This document shows, piece after piece, positions 1-4,877 of a stretch of DNA of 9,119 bases; the first letter of the stretch is position 1, and every line of letters starts with the position of its first letter. A model generated the notes under the pieces. That model made no database searches and had not been told where the DNA came from. It saw nothing but the letters and a program-made list of their open reading frames with translations. The stretch comes from an uncultured cyanobacterium (GTDB lineage: Bacteria > Cyanobacteriota > Cyanobacteriia > Pseudanabaenales > Pseudanabaenaceae), in assembly GCA_903819605.1 (NCBI GenBank), contig CAIJEA010000642.1, positions 1-9,119 on the forward strand, in the 5' to 3' direction. A program made the position numbers and the translations under genes.

Positions 1-88
1 ATTTCCTTGATTTGGTTGTTACGGAGGTCAAGCGATGTGAGATTGGCTAAGTTGACGATCGCATCGGGAATTTCCTTGATTTGGTTGT
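1..88. repeat. LRR-coding tandem DNA repeat, 69-bp period
   Basis: A 19-base string beginning ATTTCCTTGATTTGG is identical at 1-19 and 70-88, and the intervening bases are also similar to those that follow (compare GAGATTGG near 42 and 111). The 69-bp period equals one 23-residue LRR unit. This explains why the sequence ends here: a short-read assembly would break inside such an array. Confidence 0.8.
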
Positions 89-326
89 ATGAAATGTGAA
101 GTTCTTTGAGATTGGTTAATTGAAAAATCTCTTGGGGAATAGCAGTTAAACGATTTCCTTTCTCTCCTTCTTTATGGTCCCACTTACCTAAAATCAACTT
201 TTCCAGACTTTGCAACCGTCCAATTTCGCTCGGCAATCCTTCCAGATCGTTTCCCGACAGATCGAGTTCTGTCCAGCCCTCTCGTTCCGCTTGTCCGATT
301 ATTGCCAATAACTCTGCATCTGTCAT
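1..326 (-). CDS. Leucine-rich repeat protein, N-terminal part (runs off left edge)
   Basis: The frame opens with ATG at 326 and stays open for 108 codons to the window edge, so the 3' end is missing. After a short helical N-terminus (MTDAELLAIIGQAEREGW) come leucine-rich repeats of the LxxLxLxxNxLxxLP type. Repeats start near residues 19, 41, 72 and 95, and the last two are exactly 23 residues apart. The second carries an insert (KWDHKEGEKGNR). This N-terminal arrangement is familiar from cyanobacterial LRR proteins, some of which continue into a Roc-COR GTPase or other signalling module, but nothing here shows what follows. LRR domains usually bind proteins. The molecular role is unknown. 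A decayed copy of residues 19-35 lies at 1855-1908. No clear Shine-Dalgarno precedes the start. Confidence 0.85.
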   Translation of the reverse strand, partial: MTDAELLAIIGQAEREGWTELDLSGNDLEGLPSEIGRLQSLEKLILGKWDHKEGEKGNRLTAIPQEIFQLTNLKELHISYNQIKEIPDAIVNLANLTSLDLRNNQIKE

Positions 327-374
327 AAATTCAAGGAAAAAGTAGAAAGGGAAAAGGAAAAAATAATGGGGAAT

Positions 375-788
375 TTACGGTTGAATTATAGAAATCTCTT
401 CATTACGGTGTTTGCGATAAATTTTAAAATCACTATCTAAAGTCATCACCGCACTATTAGCAATTCGCTCAGACATTCTCACCAAACAAGCATCCGCAAA
501 CGACATCGGCACAGACTCATAACGATCCATCAATACTCGCACATTACCCGCCTCCTCTTGTAAATCAAAAGCGATCTCAATTACATTCCCTTCAATCAAC
601 TCAACTATGGCACGTTGAATATGAGGCAAATCTCGAAATAGAAAACAAGCCTCCGAAATCACCGCATCACAAGTGAATACAGGTAAATCAACCAGATCCC
701 ATTGCTTGACAGCCCATTGATGAAAGCGATCGGACTTTCTGAAATAGGCAACCAAAACACCAGTATCGAGAATTACGCGCTGACTCAT
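375..788 (-). CDS. vapC: PIN-domain toxin, VapC type
   Basis: This 137-residue protein has the PIN-domain acidic set: D8 in the opening ILDTGVLVAYF strand, E46 in AVISEACFL, D99 in SFADACLVRM, and D118 (with D120 nearby) in MTLDSDF. PIN domains are metal-dependent ribonucleases, and VapC toxins cut tRNA or rRNA to halt translation. The start overlaps the stop of the upstream antitoxin gene by four bases (ATGA at 785-788), the classic translational coupling of VapBC operons. All four expected acidic positions are present and the length is normal, so this is the only apparently complete toxin in the TA island. The specific RNA target cannot be read from the sequence. Confidence 0.9.
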   Translation of the reverse strand: MSQRVILDTGVLVAYFRKSDRFHQWAVKQWDLVDLPVFTCDAVISEACFLFRDLPHIQRAIVELIEGNVIEIAFDLQEEAGNVRVLMDRYESVPMSFADACLVRMSERIANSAVMTLDSDFKIYRKHRNEEISIIQP

Positions 789-1042
789 TTCTGTCCATAT
801 CCTTCCATATACTTCTGGTTAAAAGAAAGATCGTCAACGCCCCCTTCAATAGCCCCTTCCCATTTTTTGAGTAAATCACGAGGAGAAACTTGGGGCTTTT
901 TAGCAATCGGGCTTTCAGGTTCTCGGTTAATTTGGCGATCACCCAACTCAAACGCCAAAAATTCAACAAAGCGGAGTACTTGTTGCTGCTGATCTGTTGG
1001 TAATGTCTGCATTTTACTCAGAACTTTCTCTAAAACTGTCAT
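785..1042 (-). CDS. vapB: VapB-like antitoxin (DUF2281-like)
   Basis: This 85-residue protein is encoded immediately upstream of the PIN toxin and overlaps it by four bases. The N-terminal stretch (VLEKVLSKMQTLPTDQQQQVLRFVEFL) has the look of DUF2281-type proteins: a 'leading helix - LP - QQ-rich helix' that probably dimerises or binds DNA. The middle is proline- and charge-rich (residues 40-56). The C-terminal part (KWEGAIEGGVDDLSFNQKYMEGYGQK) is the likely toxin-wrapping tail. By analogy with VapB it would neutralise VapC and repress its own operon. A strong Shine-Dalgarno at 1051-1057 supports the ATG at 1042. The assignment rests on gene partnership and sequence style; it could also be named simply a DUF2281 protein. 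Confidence 0.78.
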   Translation of the reverse strand: MTVLEKVLSKMQTLPTDQQQQVLRFVEFLAFELGDRQINREPESPIAKKPQVSPRDLLKKWEGAIEGGVDDLSFNQKYMEGYGQK

Positions 1043-1050
1043 TCTCTGAA

Positions 1051-1057
1051 TCCTCCT
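1051..1057 (-). promoter_or_regulatory. Strong Shine-Dalgarno of vapB
   Basis: The minus strand reads AGGAGGA eight bases before the ATG at 1042. This is the strongest ribosome binding site in the window and fixes the vapB start. High antitoxin translation compared with the coupled toxin fits TA logic. Confidence 0.7.
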
Positions 1058-1121
1058 GCATACTGAATTATTGATATTTTACAAGATTTTTCAGATAGGC
1101 GATCGCGTTGCAAAGGAAAAA

Positions 1122-1433
1122 CTAGAAAGTAATTATTTCTAAGCCGCGATTTTTGACTAGATGTAACAACTTTAGCGCAGTTCCACTTGGTCGCTTCTGT
1201 CCGATTTCCCACTTCTGCACCGTTGACACACTCGTATTTAGCAAAGAAGCAAACACCGCCTGACTCACTCGACAAGCTTCTCGAATTTGCCTAATTTGCT
1301 CAGGTTGTAACGGTTCCACTGGCGGCAAACACAAGCGATCAAACTCGCGTAAAGTCACTTGATCCATCACACCAGCCTGATGTAGCCCCTTAGCAGTTTC
1401 ATGCACCGCTTCAAGAATTGCGGATTTCTTCAT
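1122..1433 (-). CDS. higA: HigA-type helix-turn-helix antitoxin
   Basis: The protein is 103 residues from the ATG at 1433; a GTG one codon upstream (1436) would add one residue. The N-terminal half (ILEAVHETAKGLHQAGVMDQVTLREFDRLCLPPV) is the typical lead-in of this HigA-like family. Residues around 47-90 form an XRE-type helix-turn-helix (QIRQIREACRVSQAVFASLL, then STVQKWEIGQKRPSG). It should bind the operon's operator and neutralise the HigB/RelE-type toxin encoded just upstream. Toxin-first order is normal for HigBA. The original toxin frame overlaps this start by about 23 bases, so HigA was probably made by translational coupling. The toxin frameshift now stops ribosomes at 1521, about 90 bases before this start, so coupling should be weakened. 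Confidence 0.87.
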   Translation of the reverse strand: MKKSAILEAVHETAKGLHQAGVMDQVTLREFDRLCLPPVEPLQPEQIRQIREACRVSQAVFASLLNTSVSTVQKWEIGQKRPSGTALKLLHLVKNRGLEIITF

Positions 1434-1811
1434 CACAAATTACCTCTATTAATTCATCATTACCCTGAGCAATAGCCAAATCTTCTACTGATAAAGTCAG
1501 AAGATGATTAGACAATTTCTTCAAAGCTTCCTCTTCTTGTTTATTGATATTGCCGCGATCGCCCTTAGCAAAACCAGAGCAAAACCAAATACAAAAATCC
1601 AGCGATCGCCTCTATTTGTAGCAACTAATGTCCGAAAACCTCCACTTTTACCCTTTCCGGTTCGAGCAACTCGTTTTTTGATTAGTTCACTACCCAGATC
1701 TGCCTCATATAGCCCTTCCATCATTTCTTGCACAGCTAAACATAGACTAAGATTATTTAGCCCCTGCTTCCGCGCCCAACGATCAAACCAACGAGTCTTG
1801 TAGATACTCAT
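1411..1811 (-). pseudogene. higB: HigB/RelE-family toxin, frameshifted
   Basis: From ATG 1811 the frame reads a typical HigB/RelE-type toxin (MSIYKTRWFDRWARKQGLNN..., KSGGFRTLVATNRGDRWIFVFGF) through codon 77. It then loses homology, reading LVLLRAIAAIS, and stops at 1521. The expected continuation (AKGDRGNINKQEEEALKKLS..., ending LIEVICDEEIRNS) is present in another frame and stops at 1411. The break coincides with an 11-bp tandem duplication at 1567-1588. Removing 11 bp gives 390 bases, a clean 129-residue gene of about normal family length that overlaps higA. The loss removes the C-terminal third, so the toxin is probably inactive. A sequencing error is less likely than for a homopolymer slip, because the change is a full duplicated unit. 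Confidence 0.88.
1567..1588. repeat. 11-bp tandem duplication breaking higB
   Basis: On the plus strand AGCAAAACCAG (1567-1577) is followed at once by AGCAAAACCAA (1578-1588), matching 10 of 11 bases. Eleven is not a multiple of three, and deleting one unit restores the higB reading frame exactly. This is the footprint of a replication-slippage duplication, which could in principle revert. Confidence 0.85.
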
Positions 1812-1817
1812 TACTTT

Positions 1818-1836
1818 ACTATAGCACTTAGTGCTA
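1818..1836 (-). promoter_or_regulatory. higBA promoter with overlapping operator-like palindrome
   Basis: A 7-bp-arm palindrome with a one-base centre (TAGCACT-T-AGTGCTA on the plus strand, 1822-1836) sits just upstream of higB. The minus strand reads TGCTATAGT here, an extended -10 element whose hexamer (1818-1823) overlaps the palindrome edge. This suits autorepression by HigA. Transcription from this -10 would begin about at the ATG (1811), suggesting a leaderless mRNA. The -35 region is weak. The motif is seen directly; its function is inferred. Confidence 0.5.
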
Positions 1837-1841
1837 AGTAT

Positions 1842-2006
1842 TTAGTAATAATTTAATTTCGCTAGGTAATCTTTCCAGATCGTTCCCTGACAAATTGAGT
1901 TCCGTCCCAACTCCTGCACATGAGTAGCTTCATATCCCCTCTTGCGTAAAGCCGAAGCTAAGTCAAGCTGCACATCTTCATCTAGCAATAACTTCACCTT
2001 AGCCAT
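1842..2006 (-). pseudogene. DUF5615 (PIN-like) toxin, truncated, fused to LRR debris
   Basis: The ATG at 2006 lies two bases after the DUF433 stop. The first 36 or so codons (MAKVKLLLDEDVQLDLASAL, then RKRGYEATHVQELGRNS) match the N-terminus of DUF5615 PIN-like proteins, with the LLDED acidic motif and the GYEATHVQELG strand. The frame then runs into unrelated residues (ICQGTIWKDYLAKLNYY) and stops after 54 codons, about half the usual length. The C-terminal half, with the remaining acidic residues (usually a THD-like motif), is gone. The unrelated residues are an out-of-frame reading of the LRR fragment at 1855-1908. DUF433-DUF5615 pairs are a recurrent TA-like module, so this was presumably the toxin of the gene at 2009-2305. 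Confidence 0.82.
1855..1908 (-). pseudogene. LRR gene fragment, decayed duplicate of the gene at 1-326
   Basis: This stretch matches positions 222-275 at 45 of 54 bases. Read in the LRR frame on the minus strand it gives TELNLSGNDLERLPSEI, against TELDLSGNDLEGLPSEI in the first gene (15 of 17 residues), then runs to a stop in KLLLNT. The first 18 codons of an LRR gene and everything after this segment are missing. It is a gene remnant, not a functional ORF, and marks a rearrangement endpoint. Confidence 0.85.
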
Positions 2007-2008
2007 CT

Positions 2009-2305
2009 TTAACGACCTGCTTTAGGATGAACTAACGCTTGAGTCTTCCAATACTCGATATTAGAAGACTCTTCCAAATCCTTCTCAACTTCCTCCTGAT
2101 GATCGAAATAATAGGCAAGCGCTGAATGTACCTGAGAAGGTCGCAAGTGAGAAAGCACACTTAAAATTTCATCTACATTCATCCCCATCTGATAATATCC
2201 AGCAATTCGCCGCACCGTTACCCTCGTACCCTCAATAATTGGCACATCACCCGCAATTTCAGAACAATCAGCAATATAAGGATAAATTGTTGCGGTAATA
2301 CTCAT
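2009..2305 (-). CDS. DUF433 family antitoxin-like protein
   Basis: This 98-residue protein has the DUF433 core: a conserved strand with VPIIEGTRVTVRRIAGYYQMG (residues about 21-41), then a winged-helix-like DEILSVLSHLRPSQVHSALAYYFDHQEEVEKDL. The family normally reads 'GxPxIxGTRI.V..I', and that pattern is intact here. DUF433 proteins often sit directly upstream of a DUF5615 PIN-like gene and are thought to be the DNA-binding antitoxin. Here the partner begins two bases after this stop but is truncated, so this is now an antitoxin without an active toxin. The acidic C-terminal tail (VEKDLEESSNIEYWKTQALVHP) may be the toxin-contacting part. Confidence 0.87.
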   Translation of the reverse strand: MSITATIYPYIADCSEIAGDVPIIEGTRVTVRRIAGYYQMGMNVDEILSVLSHLRPSQVHSALAYYFDHQEEVEKDLEESSNIEYWKTQALVHPKAGR

Positions 2306-2327
2306 AGTTTCAGGTAAGAACGAACTA

Positions 2328-2333
2328 ATTATA
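2328..2333 (-). promoter_or_regulatory. Candidate -10 box of the DUF433 gene
   Basis: The minus strand carries a perfect TATAAT 22 bases upstream of the ATG at 2305, in the 42-bp gap after the preceding antitoxin gene. No good -35 is visible at 16-18 bp spacing (the region reads roughly GATGCA). The match may be real or may reflect A+T-rich spacer. Confidence 0.4.
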
Positions 2334-2347
2334 TTTTACAAGCTTTC

Positions 2348-2578
2348 TCATGCATCCTCAGAACTATCCAAATAACTACGCATATCGGCGATCGCTTCCT
2401 CCGCACTCTGAGCCTTTAAAACACCAGAGCGATACTCAGCCAAACCCTCACGACATTCTTCTAGAATTTGACTCCTTCTCACCTCAGCATTCCGTTTTCT
2501 AAGAATATCAATTAATATCTCCTGCTGATCGATTGATAACTGACTAACCGCATCAAGCGCACTTTCAAACGTAATCAT
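2348..2578 (-). CDS. Orphan antitoxin-like small protein
   Basis: This 76-residue protein starts MITFESALDAVSQLSIDQQE and continues with a charged helical middle (RKRNAEVRRSQILEECREGLAEYRSGVLKAQSAEEAIADMRSYL). It resembles the small antitoxins encoded just ahead of ParE/RelE toxins in cyanobacteria, which share the 'L...QQE.L.D.L..R' opening and the 'S.EE.I..L...L' ending. No toxin gene follows; the next gene on the strand is the DUF433 gene at 2305. A ParE fragment lies upstream instead, which is the wrong side for a usual antitoxin-toxin pair. It is therefore probably an orphan. The assignment rests on sequence style only. Confidence 0.7.
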   Translation of the reverse strand: MITFESALDAVSQLSIDQQEILIDILRKRNAEVRRSQILEECREGLAEYRSGVLKAQSAEEAIADMRSYLDSSEDA

Positions 2579-2699
2579 AATTCACCCTACATGCTTGCGG
2601 ATTTTTGACAATTCGCGAAATAGACGCTTTCACCTCATTCAAGAATCGAGAACCCAATCCCACAGAACTTTTCTCATAAAACGCGATCGCTAGTTTCAA
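2565..2699 (-). pseudogene. ParE/RelE-family toxin fragment
   Basis: A minus-strand frame reads LKLAIAFYEKSSVGLGSRFL then NEVKASISRIVKNPQA, the central helical segment of ParE/RelE plasmid-stabilisation toxins (typical form 'EAIAFYE..S.GLG.RFL.EV...I.RI...P'). The homology spans about 2592-2699. The N-terminal strand is absent: the frame meets a stop about 7 codons further upstream, inside the DUF433 gene. The C-terminal sheet, which holds the functional face, is replaced by CRVNYDYV, which runs into the start of the next antitoxin gene. No start codon serves this frame. It is a doubly truncated relic between two antitoxin genes. Confidence 0.78.
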
Positions 2700-2868
2700 T
2701 CGTAATATCCTCTTTCTCTAAATAAGGATAAGCATTTAAAATTTCTTCAACCGAATGTCCAACAGCCAATAGTCCAACCAATGTACCCACAGTAATCCGC
2801 ATTCCACGAATGCAAGGTTTACCGCCCATCACTTGAGAATCCAAGGTGATTCGCGCTAAATATTTCAT
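2674..2868 (-). CDS. DUF433 antitoxin-like protein, 3'-truncated
   Basis: The 64 codons open with a normal DUF433 start (MKYLARITLDSQVMGGKPCI, then RGMRITVGTLVGLLAVGHSV and EEILNAYPYLEKEDI). From about residue 56 the expected tail, usually an 'alanine-rich helix - EE' ending near residue 75-80, is replaced by TIETSDRVL and a TGA that overlaps the ParE relic in another frame. The DNA-binding part is therefore largely intact but the last helix is gone, and its usual partner toxin gene is missing. Whether the shortened protein folds is unknown; it could be called a pseudogene. The join lies next to a HIP1 octamer at 2683-2690. Confidence 0.75.
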   Translation of the reverse strand: MKYLARITLDSQVMGGKPCIRGMRITVGTLVGLLAVGHSVEEILNAYPYLEKEDITIETSDRVL

Positions 2869-2963
2869 TGGCTAGACCTCACTAAATCATTGTAAAAATT
2901 GTACATTTGTTATCTCACAATCCTAATTACTTCAAAAAAAGGGAAAGATTTATGAAGGTTATT

Positions 2964-4160
2964 TTAAACGAAGATTTGTTTGGCGATCGCATTAGCTAAA
3001 CCCTCAGATCCACCCTTTGCCCCAACTCGCTCCAATCCATTTTGTTTACAACGTTCCAAATAATCGCGATCGCCTAAAGTTCTCTTAACACATTCAGCCG
3101 CTTCCTTCAAAATTTCGGGAGTAGCCGATGCCTTGCCAATAGTCTGTACCGATAAACCGAGTAACCTCTCTTGCGCCTCCGCAAATCGATAGGAAAATTG
3201 GGGGCCATTTCCCATAATTTGGACAACAGGTTTTCCGAGTCCCACCGCTTGCTCGACAGCAGTTCCCGCCATCCCGATCGCCAAATTACATTGCTGCAAA
3301 ATATCAGGAAAAGCATCACTGAAACAGAGAACCCCAATATCTAAATCCTGTTGATAGAGCTTCCCATCCGCATATTGCCAACCAGCGCGATCGGCAAGTT
3401 CCGCTAACATTGGCATCAGACTCGGCACAAGCGCCGCACGAAATTGAACGGGATTGGGAGCGAATTCCTTAGCGATCGCCACACATAACCGCAACTGCAA
3501 TAACAAATTTTCCGCAGCTTCAGGTAAGCGACTCCCCGTAAGTAGAGCGATCGTCGGCACATCAGGACTCAAGCAGAGATCCTTACCCGTCTGCTCCAAC
3601 ACATCCATAATTGGATAGCCCACAAAATCAGTATTTTGATAGCCTCTCTTTCTAATCAGTTCTGCACTATAGCCATCGCGAGTCAAAATCTGCCGACATC
3701 GAGGCGATCGCATGATCAGCGACTGCAACAAATTAGGTATGTAGCGATTCTCGTAAAACCCTGACGAAGACACCAAAAATATAGAAAAGGGCAAGCCCGT
3801 TAGATAAGCAAAAATAGCGGGAAGCACATCACCAGTAGCAAAGACAAAATCGCAAGTTTTACCACATGCCCGCGCTGCCTTGATTTGTTGCCAAGTGAGA
3901 CTAATCAACCCAGACTGAAAATCTTCAATTTGCTTTTGCAAACTCATATAAGCAAACCCACCCGACGGTAACGCCTTAGTAGGTGTGGCGATCGCTACAC
4001 CCGCACGTCGATAAGCATTTCCCTCCCCCACAAGCGGCAGAGCAATCATCTCTAGATGGGGATACTTTCTTCGCAGAGTTTTTAAGACTTCACAAGCATT
4101 CAGATCTTCGCCATGACCATTGCTAATAAATAAAACTCGTTTCTGCTGTGATTGGGGCAT
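2964..4160 (-). CDS. Lipid-A-disaccharide synthase-related protein (GT-B fold)
   Basis: This 398-residue protein belongs to the LpxB-related family of cyanobacteria (TIGR03492 type), not LpxB itself. Motifs in order: SNGHGED (residues 13-19), LPLVGEGNAYRRAGV (41-55), ATGDVLP (108-114), FVGYPIMD (179-186), LLTGSR (206-211), and the nucleotide-sugar-site-like GMAGTAVEQAVGLGKPVVQI (296-315). The GT-B layout implies use of a nucleotide-sugar donor, probably on a lipid or envelope acceptor, but the reaction is not established. Length is normal and there is no membrane span, so it is probably cytosolic or peripheral. The ATG at 4160 is used because residues 8-19 match the family's N-terminal strand. 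It is transcribed away from the Uma2 gene across a 54-bp spacer. Confidence 0.85.
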   Translation of the reverse strand: MPQSQQKRVLFISNGHGEDLNACEVLKTLRRKYPHLEMIALPLVGEGNAYRRAGVAIATPTKALPSGGFAYMSLQKQIEDFQSGLISLTWQQIKAARACGKTCDFVFATGDVLPAIFAYLTGLPFSIFLVSSSGFYENRYIPNLLQSLIMRSPRCRQILTRDGYSAELIRKRGYQNTDFVGYPIMDVLEQTGKDLCLSPDVPTIALLTGSRLPEAAENLLLQLRLCVAIAKEFAPNPVQFRAALVPSLMPMLAELADRAGWQYADGKLYQQDLDIGVLCFSDAFPDILQQCNLAIGMAGTAVEQAVGLGKPVVQIMGNGPQFSYRFAEAQERLLGLSVQTIGKASATPEILKEAAECVKRTLGDRDYLERCKQNGLERVGAKGGSEGLANAIAKQIFV

Positions 4161-4167
4161 ATCGTAA

Positions 4168-4197
4168 AATATATTAAGGCAATCAGATCTTACTCAA
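4168..4197 (-). promoter_or_regulatory. Candidate sigma-70-type promoter of the LpxB-related gene
   Basis: The minus strand has TTGAGT (4192-4197), 18 bases, then TATATT (4168-4173). The predicted transcript would start very close to the ATG at 4160, again nearly leaderless. Both hexamers are near consensus, but the spacer is A+T-rich and chance matches are easy. Confidence 0.38.
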
Positions 4198-4202
4198 AAG
4201 TT

Positions 4203-4207
4203 AGAGG
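4203..4207 (+). promoter_or_regulatory. Shine-Dalgarno deciding the Uma2 start
   Basis: AGAGG lies seven bases before ATG 4215 and supports this start over the in-frame ATG at 4152, which has no comparable site. Confidence 0.55.
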
Positions 4208-4214
4208 TATAGCG

Positions 4215-4829
4215 ATGGTGCAAACATTAGTTAACTGCGATCGCATGAGCTTTGAAGAATTTATCGAGTGGTATCCAGAAGACGGTAAGCGCTATGAGCT
4301 ATACAGAGGAAGTGTTAGAGAAATTATGACCACGGGTACACATGAGGATGTTAGCGGTTTATTCATTGCTGACTTAAATTTTGAGATTCGCCGATGCAAC
4401 TTACCGTTTTCAATCCCTAGAAGCTGTCTATTAAAACCAGAAATGGCGGAGACAGGTTTTATCCCTGATGTGGTAGTCATAGATCGGCGGGAACTTGTCA
4501 ACGAACCTTTGTGGCAGAAATCTTCAGTAATTCAAAATGGCAAGTCTGTACCTCTAGTAATTGAGGTGGTGAGTACCAATTGGCGGAATGACTATGCTGT
4601 CAAGTTAGCGGAATATGAGGCAATGGGAATTTCCGAGTATTGGATTGTGGATTATCTAGCTTTGGGTGCTGTGCGACACATTGGCAAGCCAAAACAACCA
4701 ACGGTGACAGTTTGCAAATTAATTGAAGGGGAGTATCAGTTATTTTTGTTTACGGCTGGAAAGCGGATTGAATCAGATATTTTTCCTGAATTAAATTTGA
4801 TGACTGATGCAATTTTTCAAATAGCTTAA
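4215..4829 (+). CDS. Uma2 family restriction endonuclease-like protein
   Basis: This 204-residue protein of the Uma2/DUF820 family, which has a PD-(D/E)XK nuclease fold, is abundant in cyanobacteria. Visible motifs are RYELYRGSV (about 26-34), PDVVVID (84-90, catalytic D85), IEVVS (116-120, E117) and KLAEYEAMGISEYWIVD (130-146, K130). The active-site set is complete. The biological role of the family is poorly understood; members are often mobile or multi-copy. I chose ATG 4215 because AGAGG lies seven bases before it and family members begin just ahead of the MSFEEFIEWYPEDGKRYELY block. An in-frame ATG at 4152 would add 21 unrelated residues and overlap the divergent gene. It is the only plus-strand gene here. 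Confidence 0.88.
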   Translation: MVQTLVNCDRMSFEEFIEWYPEDGKRYELYRGSVREIMTTGTHEDVSGLFIADLNFEIRRCNLPFSIPRSCLLKPEMAETGFIPDVVVIDRRELVNEPLWQKSSVIQNGKSVPLVIEVVSTNWRNDYAVKLAEYEAMGISEYWIVDYLALGAVRHIGKPKQPTVTVCKLIEGEYQLFLFTAGKRIESDIFPELNLMTDAIFQIA

Positions 4830-4832
4830 AGC

Positions 4833-4877
4833 CCAAATAATGAAAGGCGGCGCGAAGCGCCGCCTTTCATTATTTGG
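4833..4877. terminator. Bidirectional hairpin between convergent genes
   Basis: A perfect inverted repeat has 21-base arms (4833-4853 and 4857-4877) around a GAA/TTC loop. The inner stem is pure G+C (GGCGGCGC / GCGCCGCC) and the outer stem reads CCAAATAATGAAA. It starts three bases after the Uma2 stop and includes the glycosyltransferase stop codon (4870-4872) in its right arm, so it can end transcripts from both sides. There is no long U-run; each side has a mixed CTTTCATTATTT tract. Confidence 0.75.

Noticed and set aside
1..88. CRISPR array suggested by repeated strings
   Set aside because: The 69-bp period encodes 23-residue LRR units in an open reading frame; there are no unique spacers between constant repeats.
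702..992. A 96-codon plus-strand frame across vapC and vapB
   Set aside because: It is antisense to two coupled genes with intact motifs; composition and content look like a shadow.
1039..1275. A 78-codon minus-strand frame overlapping higA
   Set aside because: It lies in another frame over the well-supported HigA helix-turn-helix gene, has no family resemblance, and does not use the higA operon signals.
1504..1803. A 99-codon plus-strand frame over higB
   Set aside because: It is antisense to the recognisable HigB sequence in both of its frames and has no protein-like motifs or ribosome site.
375..2868. Insertion sequence or transposon within the TA island
   Set aside because: No transposase, terminal inverted repeats or target-site duplications were found; the rearrangements look like deletions and slippage instead.
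4152..4214. Longer Uma2 start at the ATG at 4152
   Set aside because: It would overlap the divergent gene, adds residues unlike the family, and has no ribosome site, whereas 4215 has AGAGG at the right distance.
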